DNA of 51,773 bases from Desemzia sp045528445 (GTDB lineage Bacteria > Bacillota > Bacilli > Lactobacillales > Carnobacteriaceae): contig NZ_JBGQQU010000025.1 in the NCBI RefSeq assembly GCF_045528445.1, positions 1-51,773 on the forward strand, read 5' to 3'. Shown piece by piece: positions 42,335-50,450 of the stretch. Position 1 is the stretch's first letter. The number at the start of each line of letters is the position of its first letter. A program made the position numbers and the translations under genes. Under the pieces are notes generated by a model. That model was not told the origin of the DNA and searched no databases. It worked only from the letters and a program-made list of their open reading frames with translations.

Positions 42335-42994
42335 ATGGCAAAATATAAAAGATTACCTGGTCATATCGGGATCATTCCAGATGGCAATAGAAGATGGGCA
42401 CAAAACCAAGGCCTCGGTAAGCAAGAAGGTTACCAGCACGGGATTATGCCGGGTCTGGAATTGTACCATTTGGGATTAGAATTGGGCATCAAAGAAATGA
42501 CTTTCTATGGTTTTACAGTGGATAACACCAAACGTCCTTCAGAACAAACGAAAGCTTTTCAACAAGCCTGCATAGATGCTGTAAATCAATTGAAAGACCG
42601 AGATGCCGATTTATTGGTCATCGGTAATACAGAATCAAAAATGTTCCCTGAAGAGTTGCTGCCTTATACCAAACGGACTAAATTTGGCAAGGGGTTGATT
42701 AAAATCAATTTCCTGGTTAATTATGGTTGGAATTGGGATTTGAATTACCCTACTCAACAAGCCGATTTTGATCCTAAAGAAGATATCGTGAAAAAAATCG
42801 CTTCTTCAGAAATCTCTCGAATGGATTTAATTATTCGCTGGGGAGGAAGAAGAAGACTAAGCGGCTTTTTACCAACCCAATCTATTTACTCAGATTTTTA
42901 TGTTGTCGATGAGCTTTGGCCTGATTACAATATTGAACAAGTGCACAGTGCTTTGAAATGGTATCAAGACCAAGATATTACATTAGGCGGATGA
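42335..42994 (+). CDS. Variant cis-prenyltransferase (UppS family)
   Basis: A 219-residue undecaprenyl-diphosphate-synthase-like protein. GHIGIIPDGNRRWA (9-22) carries the catalytic Asp16, and the C-terminal IIRWGGRRRLSGFLPTQSIYSDFYVVDELWPDY follows the UppS plan (piece by piece). The usual 'FSTENWxRP' block reads YGFTVDNTKRP, and 'RTSGExRxSNFL' reads RWGGRRRLSGFL, so pocket residues differ from housekeeping UppS, and the protein is about 30 residues shorter. It is probably a second, specialised prenyltransferase with another chain length or acceptor. SD GAAGGAG before the ATG. It stands alone, not beside cdsA as housekeeping uppS does. Confidence 0.85.
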   Translation: MAKYKRLPGHIGIIPDGNRRWAQNQGLGKQEGYQHGIMPGLELYHLGLELGIKEMTFYGFTVDNTKRPSEQTKAFQQACIDAVNQLKDRDADLLVIGNTESKMFPEELLPYTKRTKFGKGLIKINFLVNYGWNWDLNYPTQQADFDPKEDIVKKIASSEISRMDLIIRWGGRRRLSGFLPTQSIYSDFYVVDELWPDYNIEQVHSALKWYQDQDITLGG

Positions 42995-43002
42995 TGTATC
43001 TA

Positions 43003-43038
43003 AAAAGGGTTGCCTCAAAAATGAGGCAACCTTTTTTG
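43003..43038 (+). terminator. Terminator of the cis-prenyltransferase gene
   Basis: AAAGGGTTGCCTCA pairs with TGAGGCAACCTTTT, four-base loop, T-rich tail. Confidence 0.92.
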
Positions 43039-43044
43039 GTAAAA

Positions 43045-43172
43045 AGAATAGCGTCAGAGCCATTTGAGTCGATTTAAAGCCTCAAATGTCGCTGAGATCC
43101 TGTATCAGAACCATTTGGGATGATAGAAAAGTACCGAATGTCGCTGAGAGCGCACATCAGAGCTATCTAGTC
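43045..43172. repeat. Second 52-bp repeat array (about 2.5 units)
   Basis: Units starting at 43083 and 43135 are exactly 52 bases apart, with a shortened copy from 43045. The units (CRAATGTCGCTGAGA, then ATCAGAGCCATTTGGGATG) share order, period and the AGAGCCATTYG core with the array at 7021-7364, 36 kb away, but their first box is TGTCGCT instead of TGGACGCT. Located between converging genes. Confidence 0.7.
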
Positions 43173-43235
43173 TAATACTAATTCAATGAACCTTACTTGA
43201 AAATAAAGAGCTAACCTTTTTACGTTACACGCGCA

Positions 43236-43280
43236 AAAAAAAGAGACTGCCACCGTTATTCACGTGGTGGCCGCCTCTCT
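43236..43280 (-). terminator. Terminator of the SAP-domain gene
   Basis: On the minus strand AGAGAGGCGGCCACC pairs with GGTGGCAGTCTCT, with one mismatch and bulge, followed by eight T. Confidence 0.85.
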
Positions 43281-43289
43281 ATGAAAATA

Positions 43290-43892
43290 CTAATATTTCT
43301 TCTTAGGGTGACGATCGACTGCTTCAGGATGTTTCACTAAGATATGCTTACCTGCTTCGGTCAGAACATAACCTCTAACTTTAAAATGCGGGGCAATCTG
43401 TTCTTCAGTTAATTGTTTCCGACTCAACTCTATTAATTCAGATTTTTTCAACTTAGAATAACCCGTTATTTCCAATTTTTTTAAAATGGCTTTTAATTGA
43501 GCTGCATTCAGATGATCCAAAGAGTCCATTGCGGAAAGTTCTGCCGCATATTCTTTCTCTAAAACTTCGTCTAGAGCTTGAGGGCCATTGATACCGTAGT
43601 CGTATTCGAAATATTTCGGGTAGACACTTATATTGGTAAAAGTGCCAAAATTGATACGCCACAATAAAATCAAGTGTCCCGGTAAAAGGTCTTCTTCGTA
43701 ACGAATCATGTTGCGTTTAGGAACCAATTTTTCAGAGCCGATCTCGGCCAAATCCAACCACTCTTCTAGATCACGTTTTGGAGAGATGTAAGGAACTTCT
43801 GCATAGTCATCATAAAGAGAGAAAATGTGTTGTACGAATGGATCTTCTAGGTTTAAATGGCTGTTTTGCTTCTCAATGTTATGTGTGTTCAT
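43290..43892 (-). CDS. SAP-domain-containing protein of unknown role
   Basis: A 200-residue soluble protein. Residues 8-110 (PFVQHIFSLYDDYAEVPYISPKRDLEEWL; NFGTFTNISVYPKYFEYDYGI, both seen in parts) I cannot place. Residues about 125-160, LNAAQLKAILKKLEITGYSKLKKSEL, match the SAP motif, a helix-extension-helix that binds DNA or RNA in many proteins. A basic C-terminus follows. Start: AAGGAGCTC lies before ATG 43892; the longer frame from 43946 has no SD. Convergent with the prenyltransferase gene. Nucleic-acid binding is inferred from the SAP motif only. Confidence 0.72.
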   Translation of the reverse strand: MNTHNIEKQNSHLNLEDPFVQHIFSLYDDYAEVPYISPKRDLEEWLDLAEIGSEKLVPKRNMIRYEEDLLPGHLILLWRINFGTFTNISVYPKYFEYDYGINGPQALDEVLEKEYAAELSAMDSLDHLNAAQLKAILKKLEITGYSKLKKSELIELSRKQLTEEQIAPHFKVRGYVLTEAGKHILVKHPEAVDRHPKKKY

Positions 43893-44172
43893 AAGAGGGA
43901 GCTCCTTTTTGAGTAGTTTAAGAATCAAGTCATGTTTGATGAACAACTGATCATTCTTATTTTATCTCAATTAAGAGCACTACACAATCAAATCCAGAAA
44001 CCGTAGAAGTGACTATCGAAAAAATCGGGACATTGAAAAATAAATTTGTCTAAAGACCTACTTTCAACAAGAAAAAAATCATCATTTAGACCGATGCCAT
44101 TCCATGTAATTTTTTCTATAATGAATAGTGTAGTCAATAGAATAGCGGTATTTATAGAGGAGAAGAGTATGC

Positions 44173-44538
44173 ATGAAAGTATTAGGAAATGTAGTTTGGT
44201 TCATTTTAGGCGGGTTTATCAGTTTTCTGTCATGGGGAATTTTAGGAATTTTATGGTCCATTACGATTGTAGGGATTCCAATCGGTAGACAATGTTTTAA
44301 ATTTGCTAAAATGGCGGCGGCCCCTTTCGGAAAAGATATTCGCTTCAGTGACAGCGGAACATCCTTGTTCATCAATATTATTTGGTTAATACTTGGCGGT
44401 TTTGCAATTGTTGGGGAAGAAATCGTATTAGGAATTATTTTCTGTATGACCATCGTGGGGACTCCTTTTGGGATGCAACACTTCAAGCATGCCAAGTTAG
44501 CCCTGTTACCAGTCGGTTCAGAGATTTACCGCACATAA
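44173..44538 (+). CDS. YccF-family small membrane protein
   Basis: A 121-residue inner-membrane protein with two copies of the YccF (DUF307) repeat: LGNVVWFILGGFISFLSWGILGILWSITIVGIPIGRQCFKFAKMA and, 65 residues on, a second VVG-type copy ending CMTIVGTPFGMQHFKHAKLALLPVG (each seen in pieces). Four membrane segments result. Function is not known; the family is widely conserved. GAGGAGAAGAG precedes ATG 44173. Shares a terminator with the convergent cyclodeaminase gene. Confidence 0.88.
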   Translation: MKVLGNVVWFILGGFISFLSWGILGILWSITIVGIPIGRQCFKFAKMAAAPFGKDIRFSDSGTSLFINIIWLILGGFAIVGEEIVLGIIFCMTIVGTPFGMQHFKHAKLALLPVGSEIYRT

Positions 44539-44552
44539 TGAAATAAAAAAAT

Positions 44553-44594
44553 AAACCCAGCAGGGAAATGAACATTCATTTCCCTGCTGGGTTT
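44553..44594. terminator. Bidirectional terminator
   Basis: AAACCCAGCAGGGAAATGAA pairs over about 20 bp with its complement, three-base loop, A and T tails. Serves the yccF-like gene and the minus-strand cyclodeaminase gene. Confidence 0.93.
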
Positions 44595-44600
44595 TGACGA

Positions 44601-45608
44601 TTATCCTTCAAAATCGAAAGAACCACCTAGATTTTTTTCAAGAGCTCGTTTGTACACTACACCTGCAATAGCAACATCCATCGCGCCAGTTCCGATAGGG
44701 ATACAAATTGTAATGTCATTGGACAAGTCGCCGGCAGATGTTTTTTCAAGAGCCAGTTCGCCTAATGTGGTGAAAATATTGTCTTCTGATAATTTGCCTT
44801 CATTCGTCAAGTGTTTTAAAGCGCCGCGGTGAAGAGCTTGTTCGACATGATCAACAATGATTTTATCTGCTTTCAGAATCAAGTCGTCTTCGATTTCTTG
44901 GAATGAACCCAGAGGAAAAACAATCGTTCCAGGTTTGACCCACTCAGTTTTGATGATCGGTTCTTGAGCTGGAGTTACGGTAATCAACACATCTGCTTGA
45001 CTAGCTTCTTCTGCATCATCAACAACGCGAATCTTTCCACTGACGACATCTTTCATATCCTCTGCAAATTTTTCTGCAGACGAACGACGATGATTCCAGA
45101 CGATCAATTCTGAGATATCAAATAAATTTGAAATAGTAAGAATATTGGTACTAGCTTGCATACCTGCACCGAACATTCCTATAGTAATAGACGGTTTTTT
45201 GACTAAATAGCGTAACGCATTCGCTGTTTGTGCTCCTGTACGCATATTGGTGATATAAGCTCCATCTAAAGCAGCTGTAAAGGTGCCTAAATGAGGATTG
45301 ATGAGCAGAATCATAGCTGTAATGTAAGGAAGATCGGCTTTTTTACGCTCTCCTAAAAAGCCGCCGACCCACTTCAATCCGGCAATATCCTGCCATCCAA
45401 TGTAAGCAGGCATGGCGTTCATAAACCCTTCATAGGAAGGGAAACCACCCGTTTCTCCTAAATCTAATGTTAATTTAGGAGGATTGATGACCGTTCCGTC
45501 ACCGAGACCTTGGAATGTTTTATGTACAATATCATTAAAATCTCCAACATCTAATAATTCTTTGATCGTACTTTGATTGATTAAAAGTGTGTTCTTTTCT
45601 TCCAGAAT
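44601..45608 (-). CDS. Ornithine cyclodeaminase/mu-crystallin family, non-standard start codon
   Basis: A 335-residue NAD(P)-dependent enzyme of the OCD/alanine dehydrogenase/mu-crystallin family. TFTAALDGAYITNMRTGAQTANALRYL is the substrate/NAD block, then the Rossmann motif IGMFGAGMQAS, VIVWNHRR, LITVTPAQEPI and GDLSNDITICIPIGTGAMDVA. The first ATG is at 45422, but the family's N-terminus (LINQSTIKELLD..DGTVINPPK..LDLGETGGFPSYEGF) is encoded without a stop before it. An in-frame TAA (45623-45621), then GGAGGAG, leaves only GTT, ATT 45608 or CTG 45605 as starts. ATT is four bases and CTG seven bases from GGAGG. Substrate (ornithine, other amino or keto acids) is unknown. Confidence 0.8.
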   Translation of the reverse strand: MLEEKNTLLINQSTIKELLDVGDFNDIVHKTFQGLGDGTVINPPKLTLDLGETGGFPSYEGFMNAMPAYIGWQDIAGLKWVGGFLGERKKADLPYITAMILLINPHLGTFTAALDGAYITNMRTGAQTANALRYLVKKPSITIGMFGAGMQASTNILTISNLFDISELIVWNHRRSSAEKFAEDMKDVVSGKIRVVDDAEEASQADVLITVTPAQEPIIKTEWVKPGTIVFPLGSFQEIEDDLILKADKIIVDHVEQALHRGALKHLTNEGKLSEDNIFTTLGELALEKTSAGDLSNDITICIPIGTGAMDVAIAGVVYKRALEKNLGGSFDFEG

Positions 45609-45689
45609 AACTCCTCCTTTTTAATTCAGAGAAAAGGTTCTCCGTAAAAATGATAGAAACTGTATGCTACATTCGACTGCTTTTTGTAT

Positions 45690-45703
45690 GTGTTGCATAA
45701 CAC
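45690..45703. promoter_or_regulatory. Palindromic site in the divergent interval
   Basis: GTGTTGCATAACAC (five-base arms) lies between the divergent cyclodeaminase and cupin genes. TATTAT at 45714-45719 (plus strand) and TATAATAG on the minus strand are nearby. It may be an operator; no regulator is assigned. The remaining 45624-45900 has no gene. Confidence 0.3.
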
Positions 45704-45907
45704 CTGATGTGTCTATTATAGCATGGAAATGGTAAAGCTAATGGTATTTTTTTTAGACGGCCGAGGACCCGTCTGCTCAGCGTATCGTCTAGTTGAAATA
45801 AAACACCTGACTCCATCAACCGAGCCCATTTACCAAATGAATCCTTCGACTAATAGAAAGAGATTCCTTATAATAAGGTTAAACGAAAAAGGAAGGAGAT
45901 TGCAGCA

Positions 45908-46426
45908 ATGGTAGAAACATTTGATATCGCAGAAAATGCACCGTTTCCAAATAATTCGTTACCTGTTTTATATTATCCTGGTGTAGTGAAAGAATTAGTG
46001 CACTCTGAAGACAGAGGGCAAAACGTACAAGCCTTTTTAGAAAAAAACGGCTATTCTAATGGATGGGTAGGCGGCATTTTTAAGTACCATCATTTCCACT
46101 CAAATACGCATGAAGTATTAGCGTGCATTTCTGGAGAAGCCAAAGTTCAACTAGGCGGACCGGATGCGGAAGTGTATCCTTTTAAAACCGGAGATGTGGT
46201 ATTGTTGCCAGCTGGAGTAGCCCATAAATTGATCGAATCCACAGATGATTTTCAAATTGTCGGCGCCTATCCGGAAGGTAAAGAACCGGACATGCAAACT
46301 GGTGATGAAGAGGACTATGAAGCAATGAAAATTAGGATTTCCCGTCTGGGTATCCCTCAATATGACCCGGTTGAAAAAATACAAGGGGGAGTCATAGAGT
46401 ATTGGGATAAATTTATCATCCATTAA
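45908..46426 (+). CDS. Cupin-domain protein (YjlB-like)
   Basis: A 172-residue single-domain cupin. KYHHFHSNTHEVLACISGEAKVQLGG is cupin motif 1 with the metal-type His and Glu residues; GDVVLLPAGVAHKLIES is motif 2 with its His. It resembles B. subtilis YjlB in length and in the N-terminal lead. Enzyme activity is not assigned for this group. GAAGGAGATT precedes ATG 45908. The lipocalin-like gene follows 26 bases after the stop and shares a terminator, so they form a two-gene operon. Confidence 0.82.
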   Translation: MVETFDIAENAPFPNNSLPVLYYPGVVKELVHSEDRGQNVQAFLEKNGYSNGWVGGIFKYHHFHSNTHEVLACISGEAKVQLGGPDAEVYPFKTGDVVLLPAGVAHKLIESTDDFQIVGAYPEGKEPDMQTGDEEDYEAMKIRISRLGIPQYDPVEKIQGGVIEYWDKFIIH

Positions 46427-46452
46427 CAAAGGTTTTGAGGAGGAAATAGACA

Positions 46453-46875
46453 ATGGGAAAAATTCAAGAAATTATTGCAGATACAACATGGGAATTGGTT
46501 TCTTTTCAATCAGAAGATAAGAATGGAGAAATTATTTATCCTCTTGGAAAAAACGCTAAAGGTTTTATTCTATTTACCTCCGAAAATCGAATTTCTGTTC
46601 ATATTATGGCTGTGGTTAGAAATAAGGACACGACTCTTCAGTTTTTGACAGAAGCGGAAGAAAAAATGTCAGATTTAGGATATCACGCTTATACGGGCTC
46701 TTTTGTGATCGATGAAGAGAAAGAAATTCTGGAAACCAGCGTAGAAGTCAGTTTGATCTCTTCTTATGTGGGATCTAAGCAACCGCGTAAAGTGAAAACG
46801 GAAAATGGCAATTTATACTTAACAAATGTAAAACATCCAGAACGTCAATTAGTCTGGAAACCGGTAGAGAATTAA
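46453..46875 (+). CDS. Lipocalin-like domain protein
   Basis: A 140-residue beta-barrel-like protein of the lipocalin-like (Lipocalin_5) type: TWELVSFQSEDKNGEIIYPLGKNAKGFILFTSENRISVHIM at the start, ILETSVEVSLISSYVGSKQPRKV in the middle, LYLTN..RQLVWKPV at the end (fragments shown). Members bind small hydrophobic compounds in a few cases; most are uncharacterised. GAGGAGG SD before ATG 46453. No signal peptide, so it is cytosolic. Co-transcribed with the cupin gene. Confidence 0.75.
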   Translation: MGKIQEIIADTTWELVSFQSEDKNGEIIYPLGKNAKGFILFTSENRISVHIMAVVRNKDTTLQFLTEAEEKMSDLGYHAYTGSFVIDEEKEILETSVEVSLISSYVGSKQPRKVKTENGNLYLTNVKHPERQLVWKPVEN

Positions 46876-46885
46876 AGCAGATTTA

Positions 46886-46919
46886 GGAGCTGAGATGATA
46901 GTGTCTCAGCTCTTTTTTT
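46886..46919 (+). terminator. Terminator of the cupin/lipocalin operon
   Basis: GAGCTGAGA pairs with TCTCAGCTC, followed by seven T. Confidence 0.92.
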
Positions 46920-47047
46920 AAATATTTTCCAATAATTACGCTCTTGCAAGTCATTGTCAGATATAATGGAATCAATAAAAGGGTCAACTAGCTTTATTTA
47001 GTTTTAAGAGTAATGAGTCTCAAAATTAAAGGAGAAGTGGCACGAGC

Positions 47048-48370
47048 ATGAGTGGAAAACAACACGAAACAACATGGTCTTTAAAAGAGTTTACCAATCG
47101 GAAATTTCATATTCCAGAAGAAAAGACTACGATCAAAACCGAGATACTAGCTGGATTGACAAGTTTTATCTCGATATCCTATATTATTGCGGTCAACGCT
47201 TCTGTATTAAGTACGACAGGCATGGATTACAGCGCAGTAACTGTAGCAACAGTCTTCAGTGCTGTGGTTGGCTGTTTACTGATGGCTTTTCTAGCAAATT
47301 CTCCTTTGATCATTACACCCGGAATGAGCGATAATGCATTTTTTGCCTTTACATTGGTGGGGGCTTTTGGACTGACGAGTCCGCAAGCACTGACGGTAGT
47401 GCTGGTAGTAGGGATTTTGTTCACGCTGATTGCGGCCTCTAAATTAGCCCCTAAATTAGCTTCAGCCATTCCAGGTACCTTAGTTTCAGGTATGAGCGTA
47501 GCTATCGGATTTTTCGTTATGTTTCTAGGGTTGAAAGACGGTGGGATAATCGTAGGCAATGAGGGAACTTTAGTTGCTTTAGGAAATCTCAGTGAACCTC
47601 TTCCGTTAACAACTTTATTGACATTGCTGATCGCAGTCATTTTATTTGAAAGAAAAGTCCCTGCTAACTTTTTGATCAGTATCTTAGCGGGTACTTTGAT
47701 CGGTATTGTCACAGGAGTCGTCAATCTGTCTGAATTAACGGATTTTTCATTTAGTTTAACCCCATTTTTAGAAGGAGTCGGACAATTTGATTTCAGCATC
47801 ATGGCGACGCTTGATTTTTGGATAGCCGTTTTTGCACTACTAATGATGGTCTTATTTCAAAACTTGGGTTCGCAGCTCAGTATGCTGCCCGATCGAAAAA
47901 AGATGCCAAAAGCCTTTTTATCAAATGCGATTTCTACGTTAACTTCTGCTGTACTAGGGTGCAACTCGACTAGCACTACTGCTGAAGGTGCAACAGGTGT
48001 GGCAGCTGGAGGAAGAACCGGGCTGACCTCGCTGACAGCGGGTCTGTTATTTATTCCAGCTTTATTTATCCTGCCGATATTGACTCTTATCCCAATGAGT
48101 GCTGTTGCGCCGATTTTGATTATTGTTGGAGCAAGCATGATCCAGGGAAATATCAAAAAAATCCCTTTTGACGACTTCTCAGATGCCTTTCCAGCATTGT
48201 TTACGATCATCATGACCGTATTAACCTTTAACATTGCTGATGGCATAGCATTTGGCTTCATTTCATACACGCTTTTGAAAGTGGTCAAAAATGACACAAA
48301 AGAATTGACCGGTACTACCGTGTTGCTGTCTATTGTCTTTATTTTATACTTTGTACTGAACTTTATATAA
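47048..48370 (+). CDS. NCS2-family purine/nucleobase permease (PbuG/PbuO type)
   Basis: A 440-residue proton-coupled purine importer. It has about 13 membrane segments; family blocks are TEILAGLTSFISISYIIAVN, SPLIITPGMSDNAFFAFTL, SGMSVAIGFFVMFLGLKDGG, CNSTSTTAEGATGVAAGGRTGLTSL and FNIADGIAFGFISYTLLK. These are typical of the AzgA-like NCS2 branch for adenine, guanine and hypoxanthine. GGAGAAGTGG precedes ATG 47048. A purine riboswitch, common before such genes, is not seen in the 130-base leader. Monocistronic with its own terminator. Confidence 0.9.
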   Translation: MSGKQHETTWSLKEFTNRKFHIPEEKTTIKTEILAGLTSFISISYIIAVNASVLSTTGMDYSAVTVATVFSAVVGCLLMAFLANSPLIITPGMSDNAFFAFTLVGAFGLTSPQALTVVLVVGILFTLIAASKLAPKLASAIPGTLVSGMSVAIGFFVMFLGLKDGGIIVGNEGTLVALGNLSEPLPLTTLLTLLIAVILFERKVPANFLISILAGTLIGIVTGVVNLSELTDFSFSLTPFLEGVGQFDFSIMATLDFWIAVFALLMMVLFQNLGSQLSMLPDRKKMPKAFLSNAISTLTSAVLGCNSTSTTAEGATGVAAGGRTGLTSLTAGLLFIPALFILPILTLIPMSAVAPILIIVGASMIQGNIKKIPFDDFSDAFPALFTIIMTVLTFNIADGIAFGFISYTLLKVVKNDTKELTGTTVLLSIVFILYFVLNFI

Positions 48371-48380
48371 AAGTCGAATC

Positions 48381-48431
48381 CCAGCTGAACGTGGTCTTGT
48401 TTTTAGAAAGGCTCGTTCAGCTGGCTTTTTT
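48381..48431 (+). terminator. Terminator of the NCS2 permease gene
   Basis: CCAGCTGAACG pairs with CGTTCAGCTGG, long loop, then T-rich tail. Confidence 0.88.
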
Positions 48432-48566
48432 ATTGTTTAATACTACTTTTCAAGCTTGTGCACATATTTTTTGAAGCGGAACTGCAGTGAGAAGGGCTTC
48501 AAATACTATATCGATACTCGCTTTTTATTTATATGGTACTTGATACCTATCTCATCAACCATATCA

Positions 48567-49070
48567 TCAAATGACTGGACCACTTATGGTCCAAAATAAG
48601 CTCTCATCTACCATATCGCACCAAATGTTCCCGTGATATAGTCCTCGAAACACGCCACCCGCCCCAAGCACTACAACTTCCACCAAACTACTCACACATA
48701 ATAGCGATAATTTCCCAGTACTTATTGCTTGATACACATTCTGCAACGATGGGCGAATCTTCCGCTCCAAAAAAGTTCCGCTACATCACTCATAAATATA
48801 AGCTATATTCATCCGTCTTAATGAAAATAAAAGATGATATTCACGAATATGGTGCAACAAAGCATTAGTAGCCAACTCCTGATGACCACAATTTGGAATT
48901 CCTTTTACATAAAGAGCCGTATGCTCTGATATGTCACACAATATCTTTGCCAGCTGCAGAAGTATGTTGGAAATTTTGCCAGAACATGGATTTAATTTGC
49001 AGAAATGAGTCGGTAACATAGTTTGCAGCAATATCCTTTTTGTAAAAAAAGAAAAATTGTTTAAGATCAA
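48567..49070 (-). pseudogene. Possible decayed minus-strand gene with one in-frame stop
   Basis: One frame of 168 codons is open except for a single TGA at 48788-48786. Before it: LLQLAKILCDISEHTALYV and ELATNALLHHIREYHLLFSLRRM; after it: ERKIRPSLQNVYQAISTGKLSLLCVSSLVEVVVLGAGGVFRGLY (pieces). No SD stands before the first possible start. Composition differs from neighbours, with C-rich plus-strand stretches at 48640-48690. I do not recognise it; it may be a relic of transferred DNA. Nothing else is seen in 48432-49169. Confidence 0.3.
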
Positions 49071-49169
49071 ATAAAGATTCTTTAGATTTATTCAAATTCA
49101 ATATATATTTATTGATAAACGATAAAAATGTGGTAAGATAACTTCAAGAAATATAAGGAGGCGTGTCTG

Positions 49170-49661
49170 ATGAAAAACGGATCTACAATCTTATTAAAAA
49201 TAGCAGTTGTATTGATGGGGGTGCCGGTTTTAGCATTAGCAGTTGTTTTATGGCTGCAGATTGGGACAGTGGCAATAGCAGAAGCTTTGAAGGGAGCTAG
49301 ATTAGGGTATATTATTCTAGGGGTTCTGGTTGGAATGACTTTATCGATGATCCCTTATTATGCGTCATTGTATCAAGCATTTAAACTGTTAACATATATT
49401 GACCACGACAAAGCCTTTTCTTTATTATCTGTAGCGGCTTTAAAGAAAATCAAAAAATGTGCCCTAATCATTTGTGGTTTCTATATTCTGATCTCACCAT
49501 TGGTTTTCGCTGTAGCACAATGGGATGATGCACCTGGTTTAGTCATTGTAGGAATGATACCAGCTTTTGCTGCATTAGTCGTTGCCTTGTTTGCTGCAGT
49601 TCTTCAAATACTTTTACAAAAAGCTATTGAGTTAAAATCTGAAAATGAACTAACAGTCTGA
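49170..49661 (+). CDS. DUF2975 membrane protein
   Basis: A 163-residue membrane protein with four segments (about 8-28, 44-64, 92-110 and 122-148): typical DUF2975, including SMIPYYASLYQAFKLLTYIDHDKAFS between segments 2 and 3. In this family the gene is nearly always followed by a small Xre regulator, as here, 10 bases downstream. The pair is thought to be a membrane protein with its own regulator; the function is not known. AAGGAGGCG precedes ATG 49170. Confidence 0.88.
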   Translation: MKNGSTILLKIAVVLMGVPVLALAVVLWLQIGTVAIAEALKGARLGYIILGVLVGMTLSMIPYYASLYQAFKLLTYIDHDKAFSLLSVAALKKIKKCALIICGFYILISPLVFAVAQWDDAPGLVIVGMIPAFAALVVALFAAVLQILLQKAIELKSENELTV

Positions 49662-49671
49662 GGTGGAAAAT

Positions 49672-49881
49672 ATGGCCATTAGAATCAATATTGATGTAAT
49701 GCTGGCGAAAAGAAAAATGAGCGTAACCGAACTTTCAGAAAAAGTAGGGATAACGATGGCGAATATCTCCATCTTGAAAAATGGAAAAGCCAAAGCAATT
49801 CGGTTTTCAACATTGGAAGCTTTGTGCAGAGCTTTAGATTGTCAACCAGGAGATATCTTGGAATACGCACTGGATGAATAA
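49672..49881 (+). CDS. Xre-family small regulator (YozG-like)
   Basis: A 69-residue helix-turn-helix protein: IRINIDVMLAKRKMSVTELSEKVGITMANISILKNGKAKAIRFSTLEALCRALDCQPGDILEY is a full Cro/C1-type domain (seen in parts). It follows the DUF2975 gene and should regulate that operon. ATG 49672 comes five bases after AGGTGG; the GTG at 49663 is inside the SD and is not used. Ends at a bidirectional terminator. Confidence 0.9.
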   Translation: MAIRINIDVMLAKRKMSVTELSEKVGITMANISILKNGKAKAIRFSTLEALCRALDCQPGDILEYALDE

Positions 49882-49942
49882 AAGTGGACACGGCAAGTCC
49901 GATGTTTGAAGTACATGGCAACAGAGATAGGTTCAAAAAAAT

Positions 49943-49985
49943 AAAACCAGTGCGTCTCTTTATAAAAGAGAAAGGCACTGGTTTT
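49943..49985. terminator. Bidirectional terminator
   Basis: AAAACCAGTGC-TCTCTTT pairs with AAAGAGA-GCACTGGTTTT with a small internal mismatch. Serves the DUF2975/Xre operon and the minus-strand membrane gene. Confidence 0.9.
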
Positions 49986-49991
49986 AAATTT

Positions 49992-50348
49992 TTATACTTT
50001 TTCGTTGAAATTTTTATCTCTAATGATCAGCAGAATACCTGTGAAGTAAATCAACATTAAGAGAACAAACCAAATCACTCGAAAATTTAATACAGTTAAA
50101 ATAATACCTACAGCAGCAAATAATAAAAGCCACAACTGTCTATTGTATTTATATACCTGATAAAGACCAAGCCAAAGGAGTGCCATAATAGCTAAAGCGA
50201 TAAAGAGGTATCCAACCAATGCAGAATTATCGCTGGCACCATTGCCTACACCTAAAGTTAATTGAGTCAATCCATACATTAGGAGTGCTAGTAAGATAGA
50301 AACGATCGTATTAAAAATAGAGAGGATAGGGATTCCGATGATTCGCAT
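49992..50348 (-). CDS. Small four-helix membrane protein of unknown function
   Basis: A 118-residue protein with four hydrophobic segments (about 3-27, 45-63, 70-85 and 88-108) and a short charged C-terminus. I do not recognise a family. Start: the frame opens at ATG 50378 without an SD; AAGGTGG lies eight bases before the next in-frame ATG at 50348, which also places the first membrane helix directly at the N-terminus. It precedes nothing on its strand except the shared terminator, and it is downstream of the lipoprotein gene's own terminator, so it is transcribed alone. Confidence 0.65.
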   Translation of the reverse strand: MRIIGIPILSIFNTIVSILLALLMYGLTQLTLGVGNGASDNSALVGYLFIALAIMALLWLGLYQVYKYNRQLWLLLFAAVGIILTVLNFRVIWFVLLMLIYFTGILLIIRDKNFNEKV

Positions 50349-50450
50349 ATAGTCTACCACCTTATCGTTAATTGTCATCTTAATAATAGCATAAAGTAAA
50401 GACTACTCATATTATGAAGCTATTTTGTGGAAAGAATGCCTTTAAAATAA

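Noticed and set aside
44046..44288. 80-codon frame overlapping the yccF-like start
   Set aside because: No SD, out of frame with the YccF protein, and low-complexity start.
44601..45422. Cyclodeaminase gene beginning at ATG 45422
   Set aside because: It would lose about 60 residues of the family's N-terminal substrate domain, while the coding continues upstream to an SD.
46920..47047. Purine riboswitch before the NCS2 permease
   Set aside because: The leader is too short and lacks the conserved junction pattern.
47227..48297. Long minus-strand frames under the NCS2 permease
   Set aside because: These are shadows of the hydrophobic plus-strand gene, as are similar ones under nupC and the IIC-like gene.
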